Shown: positions 16,644-25,023, counted from the first letter of the stretch. The stretch is DNA of 64,000 bases from Chryseobacterium sp. RU37D (GCF_900156075.1 NZ_FTMM01000005.1:62001-126000), one strand, 5' to 3'. Translations and numbers: made by a program. The notes: a model not told the origin generated them from the sequence alone.

Positions 16644-17381
16644 ATGTTTAATAGTATCCCGCCTATCACAAGAAACATTATCATTATAAATGTGTTGGTA
16701 TTTATTGTGTCATATTTCTTTATGCCGCAATTATATGATACACTTTCGGGATTTTACCCGTTTTCGCCCAACTTTAAATCTTGGCAAATTATCACCCATA
16801 TGTTTATGCACGGAGGTTATATGCACATCATTTTTAATATGTTGACGCTTTGGAGTTTTGGGCCTATTTTAGAACAGACTTTAAGGGAGAAAAGATATTT
16901 AATTCTTTATTTTTTAAGCGGTTTAGGTGCTTTTTTCTTATTTAACCTCTGGAATTTTATTGAAGTGCAGCAGATGGTTTCCGGTCTTGAGACCTTAGGA
17001 CTAAATGCGTCTGAAATATATTCAAAATCAGTGATCGGTTATACGGGTGATATGAAAATTAGTGCAACAACACCGGAAGGCAAGGAACTCTCTCAGAATC
17101 TTTATATTGCATTAAGAACACCAATGGTTGGAGCTTCTGGTGCAATCTTTGGCGTAGTAGCTGCGTTTGCTACACTTTATCCGGATGCTAAAATTGCAAT
17201 GATGTTTATTCCGGTTCCGATGAAAGTAAAATATTTGATGCCTATTGTAATCATTGTTTCAATATGGCTTGGAATTTCCGGAAATGCAGGAGGCATTGCA
17301 CATCTTGCACACGTAGGCGGAGCTTTGGTAGGGTGGATATTGGCAACAATTTGGAAAAAACAATTATATAGATTTAATTAA
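16644..17381 (+). CDS. rhomboid family intramembrane serine protease
   Basis: The 245-residue membrane protein has about six helices. The catalytic Ser is in GASGAIFGVVAAFATLYP (GxSG, about 155-172), the catalytic His is in IAHLAHVGGALVGW (about 215-228), and a conserved HGGYMHIIFNMLTLW (about 52-66) supplies the L1/second-helix histidine and asparagine. It cleaves membrane proteins inside the bilayer; substrates are unknown. Spacing to mutL (3 nt) and to the next gene (9 nt) suggests one transcription unit. Confidence 0.93.
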   Translation: MFNSIPPITRNIIIINVLVFIVSYFFMPQLYDTLSGFYPFSPNFKSWQIITHMFMHGGYMHIIFNMLTLWSFGPILEQTLREKRYLILYFLSGLGAFFLFNLWNFIEVQQMVSGLETLGLNASEIYSKSVIGYTGDMKISATTPEGKELSQNLYIALRTPMVGASGAIFGVVAAFATLYPDAKIAMMFIPVPMKVKYLMPIVIIVSIWLGISGNAGGIAHLAHVGGALVGWILATIWKKQLYRFN

Positions 17382-17390
17382 AGTTTACTG

Positions 17391-18395
17391 TTGAAAGTCG
17401 TTCGTCTCATATTTTTAATCTTACACTTAGGAATTTTCTTTCTATTGGCTTTAATGCTTTTGAATGCCTATGTTCCGCCAAAGGTTTTTCCTTGGTTTAA
17501 TTTGCTGTCTCTGGGTTTTCCGATTTTAATTATCGGGTATATTTTACTGACTATTTTCTGGATTTTCAGCTGGAAAAAAAGAGCTTTTCTGTTTTTATTT
17601 TTAGGATTATTGTTTTTTAAACCCATTATCAGATGGGTGAATTTCTCAACAATAAGATCCGTGGATAAAAAAAATGCTGACCTTAAGGTTTTGTCTTTCA
17701 ATGCCAAAGGCGGACGTTTTGGAGTAAAAAATATTGAGTCTTTTGTGAATAGCCAAAATGCTGATATAGTTTTGCTTCAGGAATATGGAGGAAATAAAGA
17801 ATATCATTTCGATGGCTTAACGGAAGGGGAACGACTGCCTGTCATTTCCATTTTTTCAAAGTATAAAATTATTTCCCAAAAACAGCTGATCGAGAGTGAT
17901 TTTGGATACAATAATGCCTATGCGGTACAAACGGATATTGAAATAAAAGGAAAAACATATCGCATCATCAATATGTATCTCCAGCCATTCAAGTTTGAAA
18001 AAAGTATGGTAAAATTGAATGGATCCAGCGAGGAAGACGAAGAAAAAGTAAAAGGAATTGTAAAAAGGCTTATTCCAACTTTTAAAATGCATCAGGAGCA
18101 GATTGAACCCATCAGGAAAAGTGTAGAAAATTCACCATACCCTGTAATTTTAGCAGGAGACTTTAATTCTGTTCCCAATTCTTATGAATATTATCATTTG
18201 CTGGATGGCCTTCAGGATGCTTTTGTAGAGACTGGAAAAGGAAGCGCAACAAGTTTTCATGATTACAAATTTCCTATCAGGATCGATTATATATTTGCTT
18301 CAAAATCAATAATTCCTGTTGATTATAAAGTCGATCGCTCTGTAAAGCTTTCGGATCATTTTCCCGTAATGGCAGAATTTAAATTAGAAAGATAA
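17391..18395 (+). CDS. endonuclease/exonuclease/phosphatase family protein, membrane-anchored
   Basis: The 334-residue protein starts at TTG 17391, nine bases after the rhomboid stop. Three hydrophobic segments occupy residues 1-85. The EEP catalytic domain follows: DLKVLSFNAKGGRFG, DIVLLQEYGG (catalytic Glu), ILAGDFNSVPNSYEYY (Asp/Asn), RIDYIFASK and KLSDHFPVMAEF (catalytic Asp-His pair). The domain hydrolyses phosphodiester or phosphate-ester bonds and would face the periplasm or cytoplasm depending on topology. The natural substrate is unknown. A decayed second copy lies immediately downstream. Confidence 0.85.
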   Translation: MKVVRLIFLILHLGIFFLLALMLLNAYVPPKVFPWFNLLSLGFPILIIGYILLTIFWIFSWKKRAFLFLFLGLLFFKPIIRWVNFSTIRSVDKKNADLKVLSFNAKGGRFGVKNIESFVNSQNADIVLLQEYGGNKEYHFDGLTEGERLPVISIFSKYKIISQKQLIESDFGYNNAYAVQTDIEIKGKTYRIINMYLQPFKFEKSMVKLNGSSEEDEEKVKGIVKRLIPTFKMHQEQIEPIRKSVENSPYPVILAGDFNSVPNSYEYYHLLDGLQDAFVETGKGSATSFHDYKFPIRIDYIFASKSIIPVDYKVDRSVKLSDHFPVMAEFKLER

Positions 18396-18468
18396 TTCAT
18401 AAAAAAGTTAAAGATTTTAAGAGAATTGGGTTTTACTGAAAGCTTTAGGTGCTCTTTAGTCTTATTTC

Positions 18469-18988
18469 ATGAAATTACACCAGATATTATTGCTTGCTCA
18501 TATTAGTATTGCTATTTTATTCTTATGTACTTTGGATAATGTAAGATTCCACCTAATTTTGTAGGAAATCTAATGTTTGTCTTGAGCCGTTCTGGCTGCA
18601 AGTCGATGATTCAGTTTGATGGTTTCGGAAAGGAAGGCAAGAAAATCAATACGATTCTATCACATATGATCCCGACTTTCAAAGCTCATGAAGATCATAT
18701 AAAAAAATCAGAAAAGTGATAGATCTTTCGCCTTATCCGGAGATTTTGGACGGAGATTTTAATTCTGTTCCTAATTCTTATGAATATTACAGCTTGGGAA
18801 AAGATCTTCAGAATGCTTTTCTGGAGGCGGGTAACTGCAGTCCTTCAAGCTTTCACGATTATAAGGTTCCTCTGAGGATTGATCATATTTTCCGCTCAAA
18901 ATCCATTATTTCTTTAAACTATAAAGTAGATAATTCTGTACAATTATCAGATCACTATCTTGTAATTGCGGAATTTCTATTAAATTAG
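18469..18988 (+). pseudogene. decayed tandem copy of the endonuclease/exonuclease/phosphatase gene
   Basis: The ATG at 18469 opens a hydrophobic N-terminus (MKLHQILLLAHISIAILFLC). A shifted frame then reads IPPNFVGN, matching the YVPPKVFPW region of the upstream gene. About 200 codons of the middle are missing. The sequence resumes near 18605 with SMIQFDGFGKEGKKINTILS, matching SMVKLNG...IVKRLIPTF. At about 18713 a one-base shift leads to a stop (TGA) and moves the C-terminal part into another frame (18716-18988), which keeps GDFNSVPNSYEYY, RIDHIF and LSDHYLVIAEF. It is a duplicated gene with an internal deletion and at least two frameshifts. Confidence 0.8.
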
Positions 18989-18992
18989 TTCC

Positions 18993-19355
18993 ATGAAAAA
19001 TTTATTTTTTATAGCCTTTATCTTTTCGGGTTTAATAATTTCATGTTCCAAGAAAGAACCGGCTGATTTTTATCCGGCAGATACGGCAAAAGCTAGCTAT
19101 GATACAACGGCTGTAGATTCCTTTTCCAACGGAGCCACTTCCATTGATATTGTCCGCCAGATCAGGATGTCTTCCCAGCAGTATCAGGACTCTTTGAAAG
19201 AGGCTATAAAGAAGCAGGAGCAGGAAAAAAAGCTTAAGGAAGAGTTGGAAAAAGAAAATAAAAAGAAGGCAGAAGAAGAGAAGAAAAAAGATGAAGGCGA
19301 CAAGAAGCAGAACAGCAAAGAGCCTTCGGCTGTTTCTGAAACAAAAACTGAATAA
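18993..19355 (+). CDS. small lipoprotein with lysine/glutamate-rich coiled coil
   Basis: The 120-residue protein has a lipoprotein signal (lipobox LIISC, Cys18). A short Ala/Asp/Thr-rich part and IDIVRQIRMSSQQYQDSLKE follow, then a highly charged helical tail (KKQEQEKKLKEELEKENKKK). It should be lipid-anchored in the periplasm or outer membrane. I do not recognise a named family. It lies 4 bases after the decayed nuclease copy and 41 bases before another small lipoprotein. Confidence 0.7.
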   Translation: MKNLFFIAFIFSGLIISCSKKEPADFYPADTAKASYDTTAVDSFSNGATSIDIVRQIRMSSQQYQDSLKEAIKKQEQEKKLKEELEKENKKKAEEEKKKDEGDKKQNSKEPSAVSETKTE

Positions 19356-19396
19356 TATTTCAATACAGAATTACGTTTTTAAAAAATATAATAAGA

Positions 19397-19807
19397 ATGA
19401 AAAAAAACATTTTATCGGCATTAATGACCGCTGTATTGGCGGTATCATGCACAAAATCAACTACGAAAACTGAAAAAGTAGAGAATTCTGACGGATCTGT
19501 AACCACCACCACAACTACCGTTTCTGAAGGCGGAATAGCCGTTGATTCCTCAAAAATAAACGAAGCAAAAGAAAATACCCAGGCCAAAATAGATAAGGCT
19601 GGCAATAAAATAGATGACGCAGCCCAAAAAGCCAAGGATAAAATAGATGCAACGGCAGATAAAACTAAAGAAGATCTCCATAAAGCAGGTGAGGACATTA
19701 AAAACGAAGCAGATAAAGTAGGTAAAGATGCTAAGGAAGCTGCAAAAAAAGGAGCTTCTAAAGTAGAAGAGGCCGCGAAAAAGCTGAAAGAAGATTTAAG
19801 TAAATAA
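19397..19807 (+). CDS. small lipoprotein with LEA/apolipoprotein-like amphipathic repeats
   Basis: The 136-residue protein has a lipobox near LAVSC (Cys17), then a Thr-rich spacer (DGSVTTTTTTVSEGG). It ends in about 85 residues of imperfect 11-residue repeats (AQKAKDKIDAT, ADKTKEDLHKA, AKKGASKVEEA) forming a long amphipathic helix, as in LEA, YtxH or apolipoprotein-like proteins. Such proteins are often linked to desiccation or envelope stress; here that is only inference. A bidirectional terminator follows directly. Confidence 0.72.
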   Translation: MKKNILSALMTAVLAVSCTKSTTKTEKVENSDGSVTTTTTTVSEGGIAVDSSKINEAKENTQAKIDKAGNKIDDAAQKAKDKIDATADKTKEDLHKAGEDIKNEADKVGKDAKEAAKKGASKVEEAAKKLKEDLSK

Positions 19808-19812
19808 AAAGA

Positions 19813-19840
19813 AAACCGCAGAGCTTACTGCGGTTTATTT
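19813..19840. terminator. bidirectional terminator between convergent genes
   Basis: The 9-bp perfect stem AAACCGCAG/CTGCGGTTT (19813-19821 and 19828-19836) has T-rich sequence on the plus side and TTTTCTTTTTA on the minus side. Its right arm overlaps the stop codon of the GH3-like gene. Confidence 0.8.
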
Positions 19841-21349
19841 ATTTAGTTCCAGTAGAGGATCAATATATTCTCTGTCATTGCTCAATCTTGGGACTTTGTT
19901 TTGTCCGCCTAGTTTTCCTTTGGATTCCAGCCAGTTGTAAAAAAGATTGTCTTTAGCAATATGAACAATCGGACGTTTTAGGGTTATATTATTATATCTC
20001 TTTGCTTCGTAATCTGAGTTGATCGATTTCAAGTGCTGATCAAAAATGTCGATGAAGCGTTCCAGATCATTTGGCTTTTCACAGAATTCAAAAATCCATT
20101 CATGAGCTCCGCTTTCATTTTCTTTCATGAAAACAGGGGCTCCCGTGAAGTCAGAAACCGAAGCCTTAGTTTCTTCACAGGCTTTTGAAAGTGCGGATTC
20201 TACATTTGTAATCATCAGCTCTTCGCCAAATGCATTGATATAATGTTTGGTACGCCCCGTAATTTTTATACGGAATGGGTTGATTGAAGTAAAAATAACT
20301 GTATCGCCGATCAAATATCTCCATAGTCCTCCATTGGTTGTAATTACCATAGCATAATTTTTTCCGATTTCCACATCTTCAAGGCTTACCACTTTCGGGT
20401 TGGAAAAATGAAACTGATCCATAGGAATAAATTCATAAAAAATTCCGTAATCAAGCATTAAAAGCATTTCATCACTATTTGACCTGTCCTGTATTCCAAA
20501 AAAACCTTCAGATGCATTATAGATTTCGTAGTAATTGATATTTTTTCCGATAATATTTTTGTACTGTTTTCTATAAGGTTTAAAGCTGATTCCACCATGG
20601 AAAAAAACTTCCAGATTTGGCCATAATTCAGAAATATTTTTAACATCCGCTTCCTTTAAAACCTTTTGTAAAAGTACCATCATCCAGCTTGGAACGCCCA
20701 AAATACTTCCTACATCTTCGTTTTTTACCTCAGAGGTAATTGCTTTAAGCTTGCTTTCCCATTCTCCCATTAAAGAAACTTTTTTACTTGGAGTCGTGGT
20801 GATTTCTACCCAAAACGGGAGGTTATCAATTAAAATAGCCGATAAATCACCGAATTTTGTGTTAAAATCTGCATATAATTCAGAACTTCCGCCTAACCTT
20901 AAATTTTTATAATTAAAAAGTTGATTTTCCGGATGATTGTTGGCGTAAATGGAAACCATATCTTTCCCAGCTTTCATGTGGCAGTATTCTAAGCTTTCCG
21001 TTGAAATCGGAATAAATTTACTTTTGGCATTGGTAGTACCGGAAGATTTTGCAAAATGCTTAATATAGCCCGGCCAGCTTATGTCTTTCTGTCCCTGTCT
21101 TGCTTTTTCAATATAAGGTTCCATTTCTTCATAAGTAACGATAGGAAGCTTGTTTTTAAAGTCCTGATAACTGGAAATAGAGCTAAAGCCAAACTTCTTG
21201 CCATATTCTGTGTCTTCGGCGTGAAACAGCTGGGAAAATAATATCCCCTTCTGTGTTTCAATGGGATGATCCATGAAATTCTGAATCTGATCTATCCTCT
21301 GGCGGATAAACCAATTAACCACAGTATTGAAAAGTGCTTTCGTTGCCAT
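19835..21349 (-). CDS. GH3-like acyl-adenylate/amido synthetase family protein
   Basis: The 504-residue protein resembles the plant GH3 auxin-responsive family. Features are KHFAKSSGTTNAKSKFIPIS (phosphate-binding SSGTT, about 88-107), the acyl-binding middle region, YNASEGFFGIQ (about 265-275), GLWRYLIGDTVIFTSI and KITGRTKHYINAFGEELM (hinge to the C-terminal domain). GH3 enzymes adenylate a carboxylic acid and conjugate it to an amino acid. Bacterial homologues are common in Bacteroidota, but their substrate is unknown. It is monocistronic, with the terminator at its stop codon. Confidence 0.88.
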   Translation of the reverse strand: MATKALFNTVVNWFIRQRIDQIQNFMDHPIETQKGILFSQLFHAEDTEYGKKFGFSSISSYQDFKNKLPIVTYEEMEPYIEKARQGQKDISWPGYIKHFAKSSGTTNAKSKFIPISTESLEYCHMKAGKDMVSIYANNHPENQLFNYKNLRLGGSSELYADFNTKFGDLSAILIDNLPFWVEITTTPSKKVSLMGEWESKLKAITSEVKNEDVGSILGVPSWMMVLLQKVLKEADVKNISELWPNLEVFFHGGISFKPYRKQYKNIIGKNINYYEIYNASEGFFGIQDRSNSDEMLLMLDYGIFYEFIPMDQFHFSNPKVVSLEDVEIGKNYAMVITTNGGLWRYLIGDTVIFTSINPFRIKITGRTKHYINAFGEELMITNVESALSKACEETKASVSDFTGAPVFMKENESGAHEWIFEFCEKPNDLERFIDIFDQHLKSINSDYEAKRYNNITLKRPIVHIAKDNLFYNWLESKGKLGGQNKVPRLSNDREYIDPLLELNK

Positions 21350-21441
21350 TTCAACAAATATAATAATAATTGGATTTTCTGAGAATTTTTTATAGTGTTA
21401 AATAAAAATTAAAAGTGCTTTTACATTTATCATATTCCAAG

Positions 21442-21472
21442 CCTAACAGGTTTCTGAAACCCGTTAGGTTTT
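21442..21472. repeat. palindromic intergenic hairpin
   Basis: CCTAACAGGTTT pairs with AAACCCGTTAGG (one mismatch, loop CTG), followed by TTTTAT. Its plan is similar to the hairpin at 58824-58852 (CCTTGTCAA arms with GTTT/AAAC inside). It may act as a terminator or be a dispersed palindrome. Confidence 0.5.
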
Positions 21473-21560
21473 ATAATCGTTAATAAACTGGACGAAAATT
21501 GATGAAAAAGACTACCTTTTAATAGTGATCAAGGTTCTCGAAGCCACTAATCCTGACATC

Positions 21561-21665
21561 CTAGCCCCGATCACAGCATTTGTTTGAGCTCATTTTGTTT
21601 CAGGCTTCGGCGGCGAAGCCGCCGAAGCCTGAAACAAAAAATAGCGAGTGTGGAGAGGGGAATAG
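21561..21665. repeat. REP-like element with a 22-bp perfect GC-rich hairpin
   Basis: A perfect hairpin with 22-bp arms (21593-21614 and 21618-21639; core CAGGCTTCGGCGGC) and loop GAA stands out in AT-rich DNA. It is bordered by CTAGCCCCGATCACAGC at the left and GCGAGTGTGGAGAGGGG at the right, themselves imperfectly complementary. Similar CTAGCCCCGAT...ATAGCG elements recur between genes in Flavobacteriia, as I recall. It is probably an interspersed repeat that can also end transcription. The stretch GTTTCAGGCTTC recurs in the terminator at 22423-22455. Confidence 0.6.
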
Positions 21666-21729
21666 CTTCAGATTAAAATAAAAAAACCGCCACAAAATTG
21701 TAACGGTTTACTATTTAATGTAATGTTTC

Positions 21730-22140
21730 TTAGCAATATTCGTCATAAGCAGCCTGAAGGTTGGCAGCGATTGCTCCTGCAGGATTTCCTTCAATATGGT
21801 GTCTTTCCAGCATATGAACCAGCTCTCCATCTTTGAAAAGTGCTACACAAGGTGAGCTTGGAGGGAATGGGGCCAAATGTTTTCTTGCTTCAACTACCGC
21901 TTCAGTATCAAAACCGGCAAAAACAGTTGTTAAATGATCCGGCTTTTTATTTCCTGTCAAAGAATATACAACTCCCGGTCTTGCAGCTCCTGCGGCACAT
22001 CCGCATACAGAGTTGATCACCAAAAGTGTGGTTCCTGATTGTTTTAATGCTTCTTCTACTTGAGCCGGAGTTGTCAAGTCTTCAAAGCCTTTATCTGTAA
22101 GTTCAGCCTTCATAGGCATTACTAAATCTTGTGGATACAT
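21730..22140 (-). CDS. BrxA/BrxB family bacilliredoxin
   Basis: The 136-residue protein begins MYPQDLVMPMKAELT (22140). An upstream in-frame start would add 18 lysine-rich residues and is not supported by the family, whose members begin this way. The thioredoxin-like fold carries the active site CGC in INSVCGCAAGAARPG (about 50-64), plus FPPSSPCVALFKDGELVHMLERH. These proteins reduce mixed disulfides between proteins and low-molecular-weight thiols (bacillithiol in Firmicutes; the thiol in Bacteroidota may be the same). It is monocistronic. Confidence 0.92.
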   Translation of the reverse strand: MYPQDLVMPMKAELTDKGFEDLTTPAQVEEALKQSGTTLLVINSVCGCAAGAARPGVVYSLTGNKKPDHLTTVFAGFDTEAVVEARKHLAPFPPSSPCVALFKDGELVHMLERHHIEGNPAGAIAANLQAAYDEYC

Positions 22141-22303
22141 ATTTTTTGTTTTTTTGTAAAGTACAAATTTAAGCATTTCTTTAGTTTTCTTCAATATATA
22201 AAAACTATCGCTGCTTTTGTTAAACAGAACTTGCTGGATGTTAATTACTTAATAAAGGGTCAATTATTGTGAATTTATTTCTATAATATTTAATTTTTTT
22301 TAT

Positions 22304-22455
22304 TAAATTTGAAATGATTCTGAAAACAGATAACATGAAAAAAGCTTTATTTCTTTCCCTGAATCATGAAGATATTTCCAATTCTATGTAAGTGACAGGG
22401 ACAATTAAATTTACAAATAAATGAAGCCCGAAACAAAAGTTTCAGGCTTCTTTAA
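22304..22455 (+). other. tiny transcription unit with an 18-codon ORF
   Basis: A TAAATTTG box (22304-22311) is followed by an ATG at 22335, an 18-residue frame (MKKALFLSLNHEDISNSM, stop at 22391), and a terminator hairpin GAAGCC-C-GAAAC/GTTTC-A-GGCTTC (22423-22450) with TTTAAT. The start resembles the beginning of a larger gene cut short, or a genuine tiny peptide or RNA. No -33 box is visible. The terminator may serve the minus-strand yqeY-like gene as well. Confidence 0.3.
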
Positions 22456-22548
22456 TCAAATCGATATGCAAAGGTTGAATATCCATTATTGAGGTACATG
22501 TAAGTGTTTCGGGAAAATGAGATATATAACCCATATCTCGTATCCCGT

Positions 22549-22995
22549 TTATGAAAGTAGCCTTTTCGCCATCTCGGAAATGCTTTTCCCATCGGATTTT
22601 CCGGCTAGAGATTTTGAGGCTGTTCCCATTACTTTTCCTAAATCTTTTATAGATTCAGCTCCGGTTTCGGCGATAATATTTTTTATTTCTGCTTCCAGGT
22701 CTTCCAGAGAAAGTTGTTTGGGTAAGAACTGCTCAATTACTTTCATCTGAGCTTCTTCCACTTCAGCAAGGTCATTTCTTTCCTGTGCTGTAAATTGGTC
22801 GTAAGAGTCTTTACGCTGCTTTACCATTCGTTGGAGAATGGCAATTTCCTGCTCTGCTGTTATTTCCGCCCCTACTGCTTCTGTTTTCAACAGTAATATC
22901 TGAGATTTTACAGCACGAAGAGAATCCAAAGCCACTTTGTCTTTAGCTTTCATTGCTATTTTAATAGCTTCGTTGATGGTATTTTCTAAACTCAT
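22549..22995 (-). CDS. GatB/YqeY domain protein
   Basis: The 148-residue helical protein starts at 22995 (MSLENTINEAIKIAMKAKDK). An upstream in-frame start would add an atypical stretch. Characteristic parts are LRAVKSQILLLKTEA, QRMVKQRKDSYDQFTAQERNDLAEVEEAQ, IEQFLPKQLS and DLGKVMGTASKSLAGKSDGK. It shares the tRNA-binding tail domain of GatB but lacks the catalytic parts; a role with tRNA is inferred for the family. It follows ftsZ at the end of the division cluster, separated by an interspersed repeat. Confidence 0.9.
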   Translation of the reverse strand: MSLENTINEAIKIAMKAKDKVALDSLRAVKSQILLLKTEAVGAEITAEQEIAILQRMVKQRKDSYDQFTAQERNDLAEVEEAQMKVIEQFLPKQLSLEDLEAEIKNIIAETGAESIKDLGKVMGTASKSLAGKSDGKSISEMAKRLLS

Positions 22996-23031
22996 GGTTT
23001 TTAAATTTAACAATGCACCAATGTAACAGCT

Positions 23032-23068
23032 TCTCAATCGAGATGCTTTTACAGGCTCAGCATGACAC
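23032..23068. repeat. interspersed palindromic repeat between ftsZ and yqeY-like gene
   Basis: On the minus strand the sequence reads GTGTCATGCTGAGCCTGTAA, then AAGCATCTCGATTGAGA. This resembles the widespread TCATGCTGAG...GAAGCATCTC repeat that I recall from many Bacteroidota genomes. Flanking TGTAACAG and TATTGTTACA form an outer imperfect inverted repeat. Confidence 0.5.
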
Positions 23069-23103
23069 TGCTATTGTTACATCGGTACATTTTTATATTG
23101 ATT

Positions 23104-25023
23104 TTAATCAACGTCTTTATTCAGAAATCTATTCTCTCTGATCTGCATACTTCCATTGTTATCAGACAGATAGGTATTAATATTCTGGTCTGAAGCATTA
23201 GATTCATCAATAGAGATGTTCTTTCTCTTGAATGCAGGAACAGATTCGAACTCGCTTGAGCTGTCAAAACTTTGATAGCGCGAATTGAATTCCTTTAGTT
23301 TATTCCTTCTCTCCGTTACTCTATCCTGATCACCCGTTTTATTGACAAATGTAAACTCTGATTCAGCTATCTTTGGAGCTTCAGTTTCGCTCTTATCTTC
23401 CACTCCCGACTGTGTCTCGGCTTTTGGTTCCTCTTTTAAGTTTTGAAAGAAATGCTCGACTTTTTGCTGAGGCTCTTCAGTCAGTTGATTTACTTCATTT
23501 AAAGAAGTTAATTCTGCTTTTGGCTGATCAAAATCAGACTTTGGCCCATTCTTTATAGGCTCGTTTACAAAGAAGCTGAATTCAATTGACTTTTCTTCTG
23601 AAAAAGAATTGTTGAAAACATTATTTGCCTGAGGCTCTTCTTTTTTATTGTCAAAATCAAACTTGAAAGATTCAATTTCCAGATCATTCGGATCTTCTGA
23701 TTCTTCGTCTAAAGAAAAGAGGTTAAAAGATTCTTCTTCTTTCTCTTCTATTCTCCAGCCTTGTGCCGGATCCTGCGTATCCTCTTCTTTATCAAAGAAT
23801 TTAATTTCAGTTTTTACAACTTCTTCCTCAATGATCATTTTTTTTTCAATAGAAGATGTAGTGAATTGTGAAGTTTCATTGTCTTCGTCATCTAATCTGA
23901 AAAGATTTTTTCCTCCAAAATTATGAGAAGAATCGGAGGTTTCTCTTTCTTCTCTCGTCTTAAAAGGCGATTCCTTCGGTGCTTCGAATGAATCATTTAA
24001 ACTGATCTTGATCTTTTCTGTTGGCCCTGCAAATTTTTTATTTTCATTTGAAAAACCTGTTGCGATGACAAGAACGCTTACAGAATCTCCCAATTCTTCA
24101 TCTGCACCTACCCCGAAAATGATATCTGCCGTGTTTCCTGCTTCTTTCTGGATATGATCCATGATCACACCGATTTCATCCATTGTTACCTCTTCCACGC
24201 CACTTCTGATCAACAATAGAACGTTTTTCGCACCTGTGATTTTATTGTCGTTCAATAGAGGAGAGTCTAATGCTTTTTTAACCGCTTCTTCGGCTTTATT
24301 TTCGCCGGAAGCAATTCCTGTAGACATCAATGCAGTTCCCGAATTCTGAAGTACAGATTTAGCATCTCTAAAGTCGATATTTACATCAAAATAACCAGTA
24401 ATAACCTCTGCCATTCCTTTTGCGGCATTAGTTAATACTTCATCGGCTTTTGAGAATCCCTGCTTGAAGCCAAGGTTTCCGAATTGTTGTCTTAGTTTAT
24501 CATTATTGATGACGATTAAAGAGTCAACATTATTTCTTAATTTATCAAGACCATTTTCAGCTTGCTCCAGTCTTCTTTTTCCTTCGAAGCTGAAAGGAAC
24601 AGTAACGATCCCAACCGTTAAGATTCCCATATCTTTTGCTACTTTGGCAATCACTGGAGCCGCACCGGTTCCTGTACCACCGCCCATTCCGGCAGTAATG
24701 AAGACCATCTTGGTGTTTTGTCCCATTGCAGCCTTGATATCTTCGATACTTTCGATTGCCGATTTTTCTCCTACCTCAGGATCTGCACCGGCACCTAGCC
24801 CTTCTGTGATGGATGTTCCCAACTGTACTTTGTTGGCAACAGGGTTATTATCTAAAGTTTGAGCGTCTGTATTGCATATCACGAAATCTACTCCGTGAAT
24901 ACCTTTTTCGTACATATGTTTTAGCGCGTTGTTTCCGCCACCGCCTACACCGATTACTTTTATTATTGATGAATTTCCTTTTGGTAAATCAAATGAAAAC
25001 CCCTGAGTTCCTAAATTTTCCAT
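23104..25023 (-). CDS. ftsZ: cell division protein FtsZ
   Basis: The 639-residue tubulin homologue has the GTP-binding signature GMGGGTGTGAAPVIA (about 107-121), an early GVGGGGNNALKHM, and the T7 loop NVDFRDAK-like NIDFRDAKSVL. The polymerising core ends near residue 320. A very long acidic, low-complexity linker of about 270 residues follows. The usual C-terminal binding peptide appears as ESVPAFKRKNI (about 593-603) but is not terminal: about 36 more residues follow (ending FLNKDVD). It forms the Z ring. It is last in the division cluster, after ftsA, with a palindromic spacer of 110 nt. Confidence 0.98.
   Translation of the reverse strand: MENLGTQGFSFDLPKGNSSIIKVIGVGGGGNNALKHMYEKGIHGVDFVICNTDAQTLDNNPVANKVQLGTSITEGLGAGADPEVGEKSAIESIEDIKAAMGQNTKMVFITAGMGGGTGTGAAPVIAKVAKDMGILTVGIVTVPFSFEGKRRLEQAENGLDKLRNNVDSLIVINNDKLRQQFGNLGFKQGFSKADEVLTNAAKGMAEVITGYFDVNIDFRDAKSVLQNSGTALMSTGIASGENKAEEAVKKALDSPLLNDNKITGAKNVLLLIRSGVEEVTMDEIGVIMDHIQKEAGNTADIIFGVGADEELGDSVSVLVIATGFSNENKKFAGPTEKIKISLNDSFEAPKESPFKTREERETSDSSHNFGGKNLFRLDDEDNETSQFTTSSIEKKMIIEEEVVKTEIKFFDKEEDTQDPAQGWRIEEKEEESFNLFSLDEESEDPNDLEIESFKFDFDNKKEEPQANNVFNNSFSEEKSIEFSFFVNEPIKNGPKSDFDQPKAELTSLNEVNQLTEEPQQKVEHFFQNLKEEPKAETQSGVEDKSETEAPKIAESEFTFVNKTGDQDRVTERRNKLKEFNSRYQSFDSSSEFESVPAFKRKNISIDESNASDQNINTYLSDNNGSMQIRENRFLNKDVD

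Noticed and set aside
19397..19807. Antisense frame at 19360-19698
   Set aside because: Opposes a repeat-rich lipoprotein gene with clear signal peptide and lipobox.
24464..24862. 132-codon frame opposite ftsZ
   Set aside because: Mirrors the conserved GTP-binding region of FtsZ on the other strand; not a gene.
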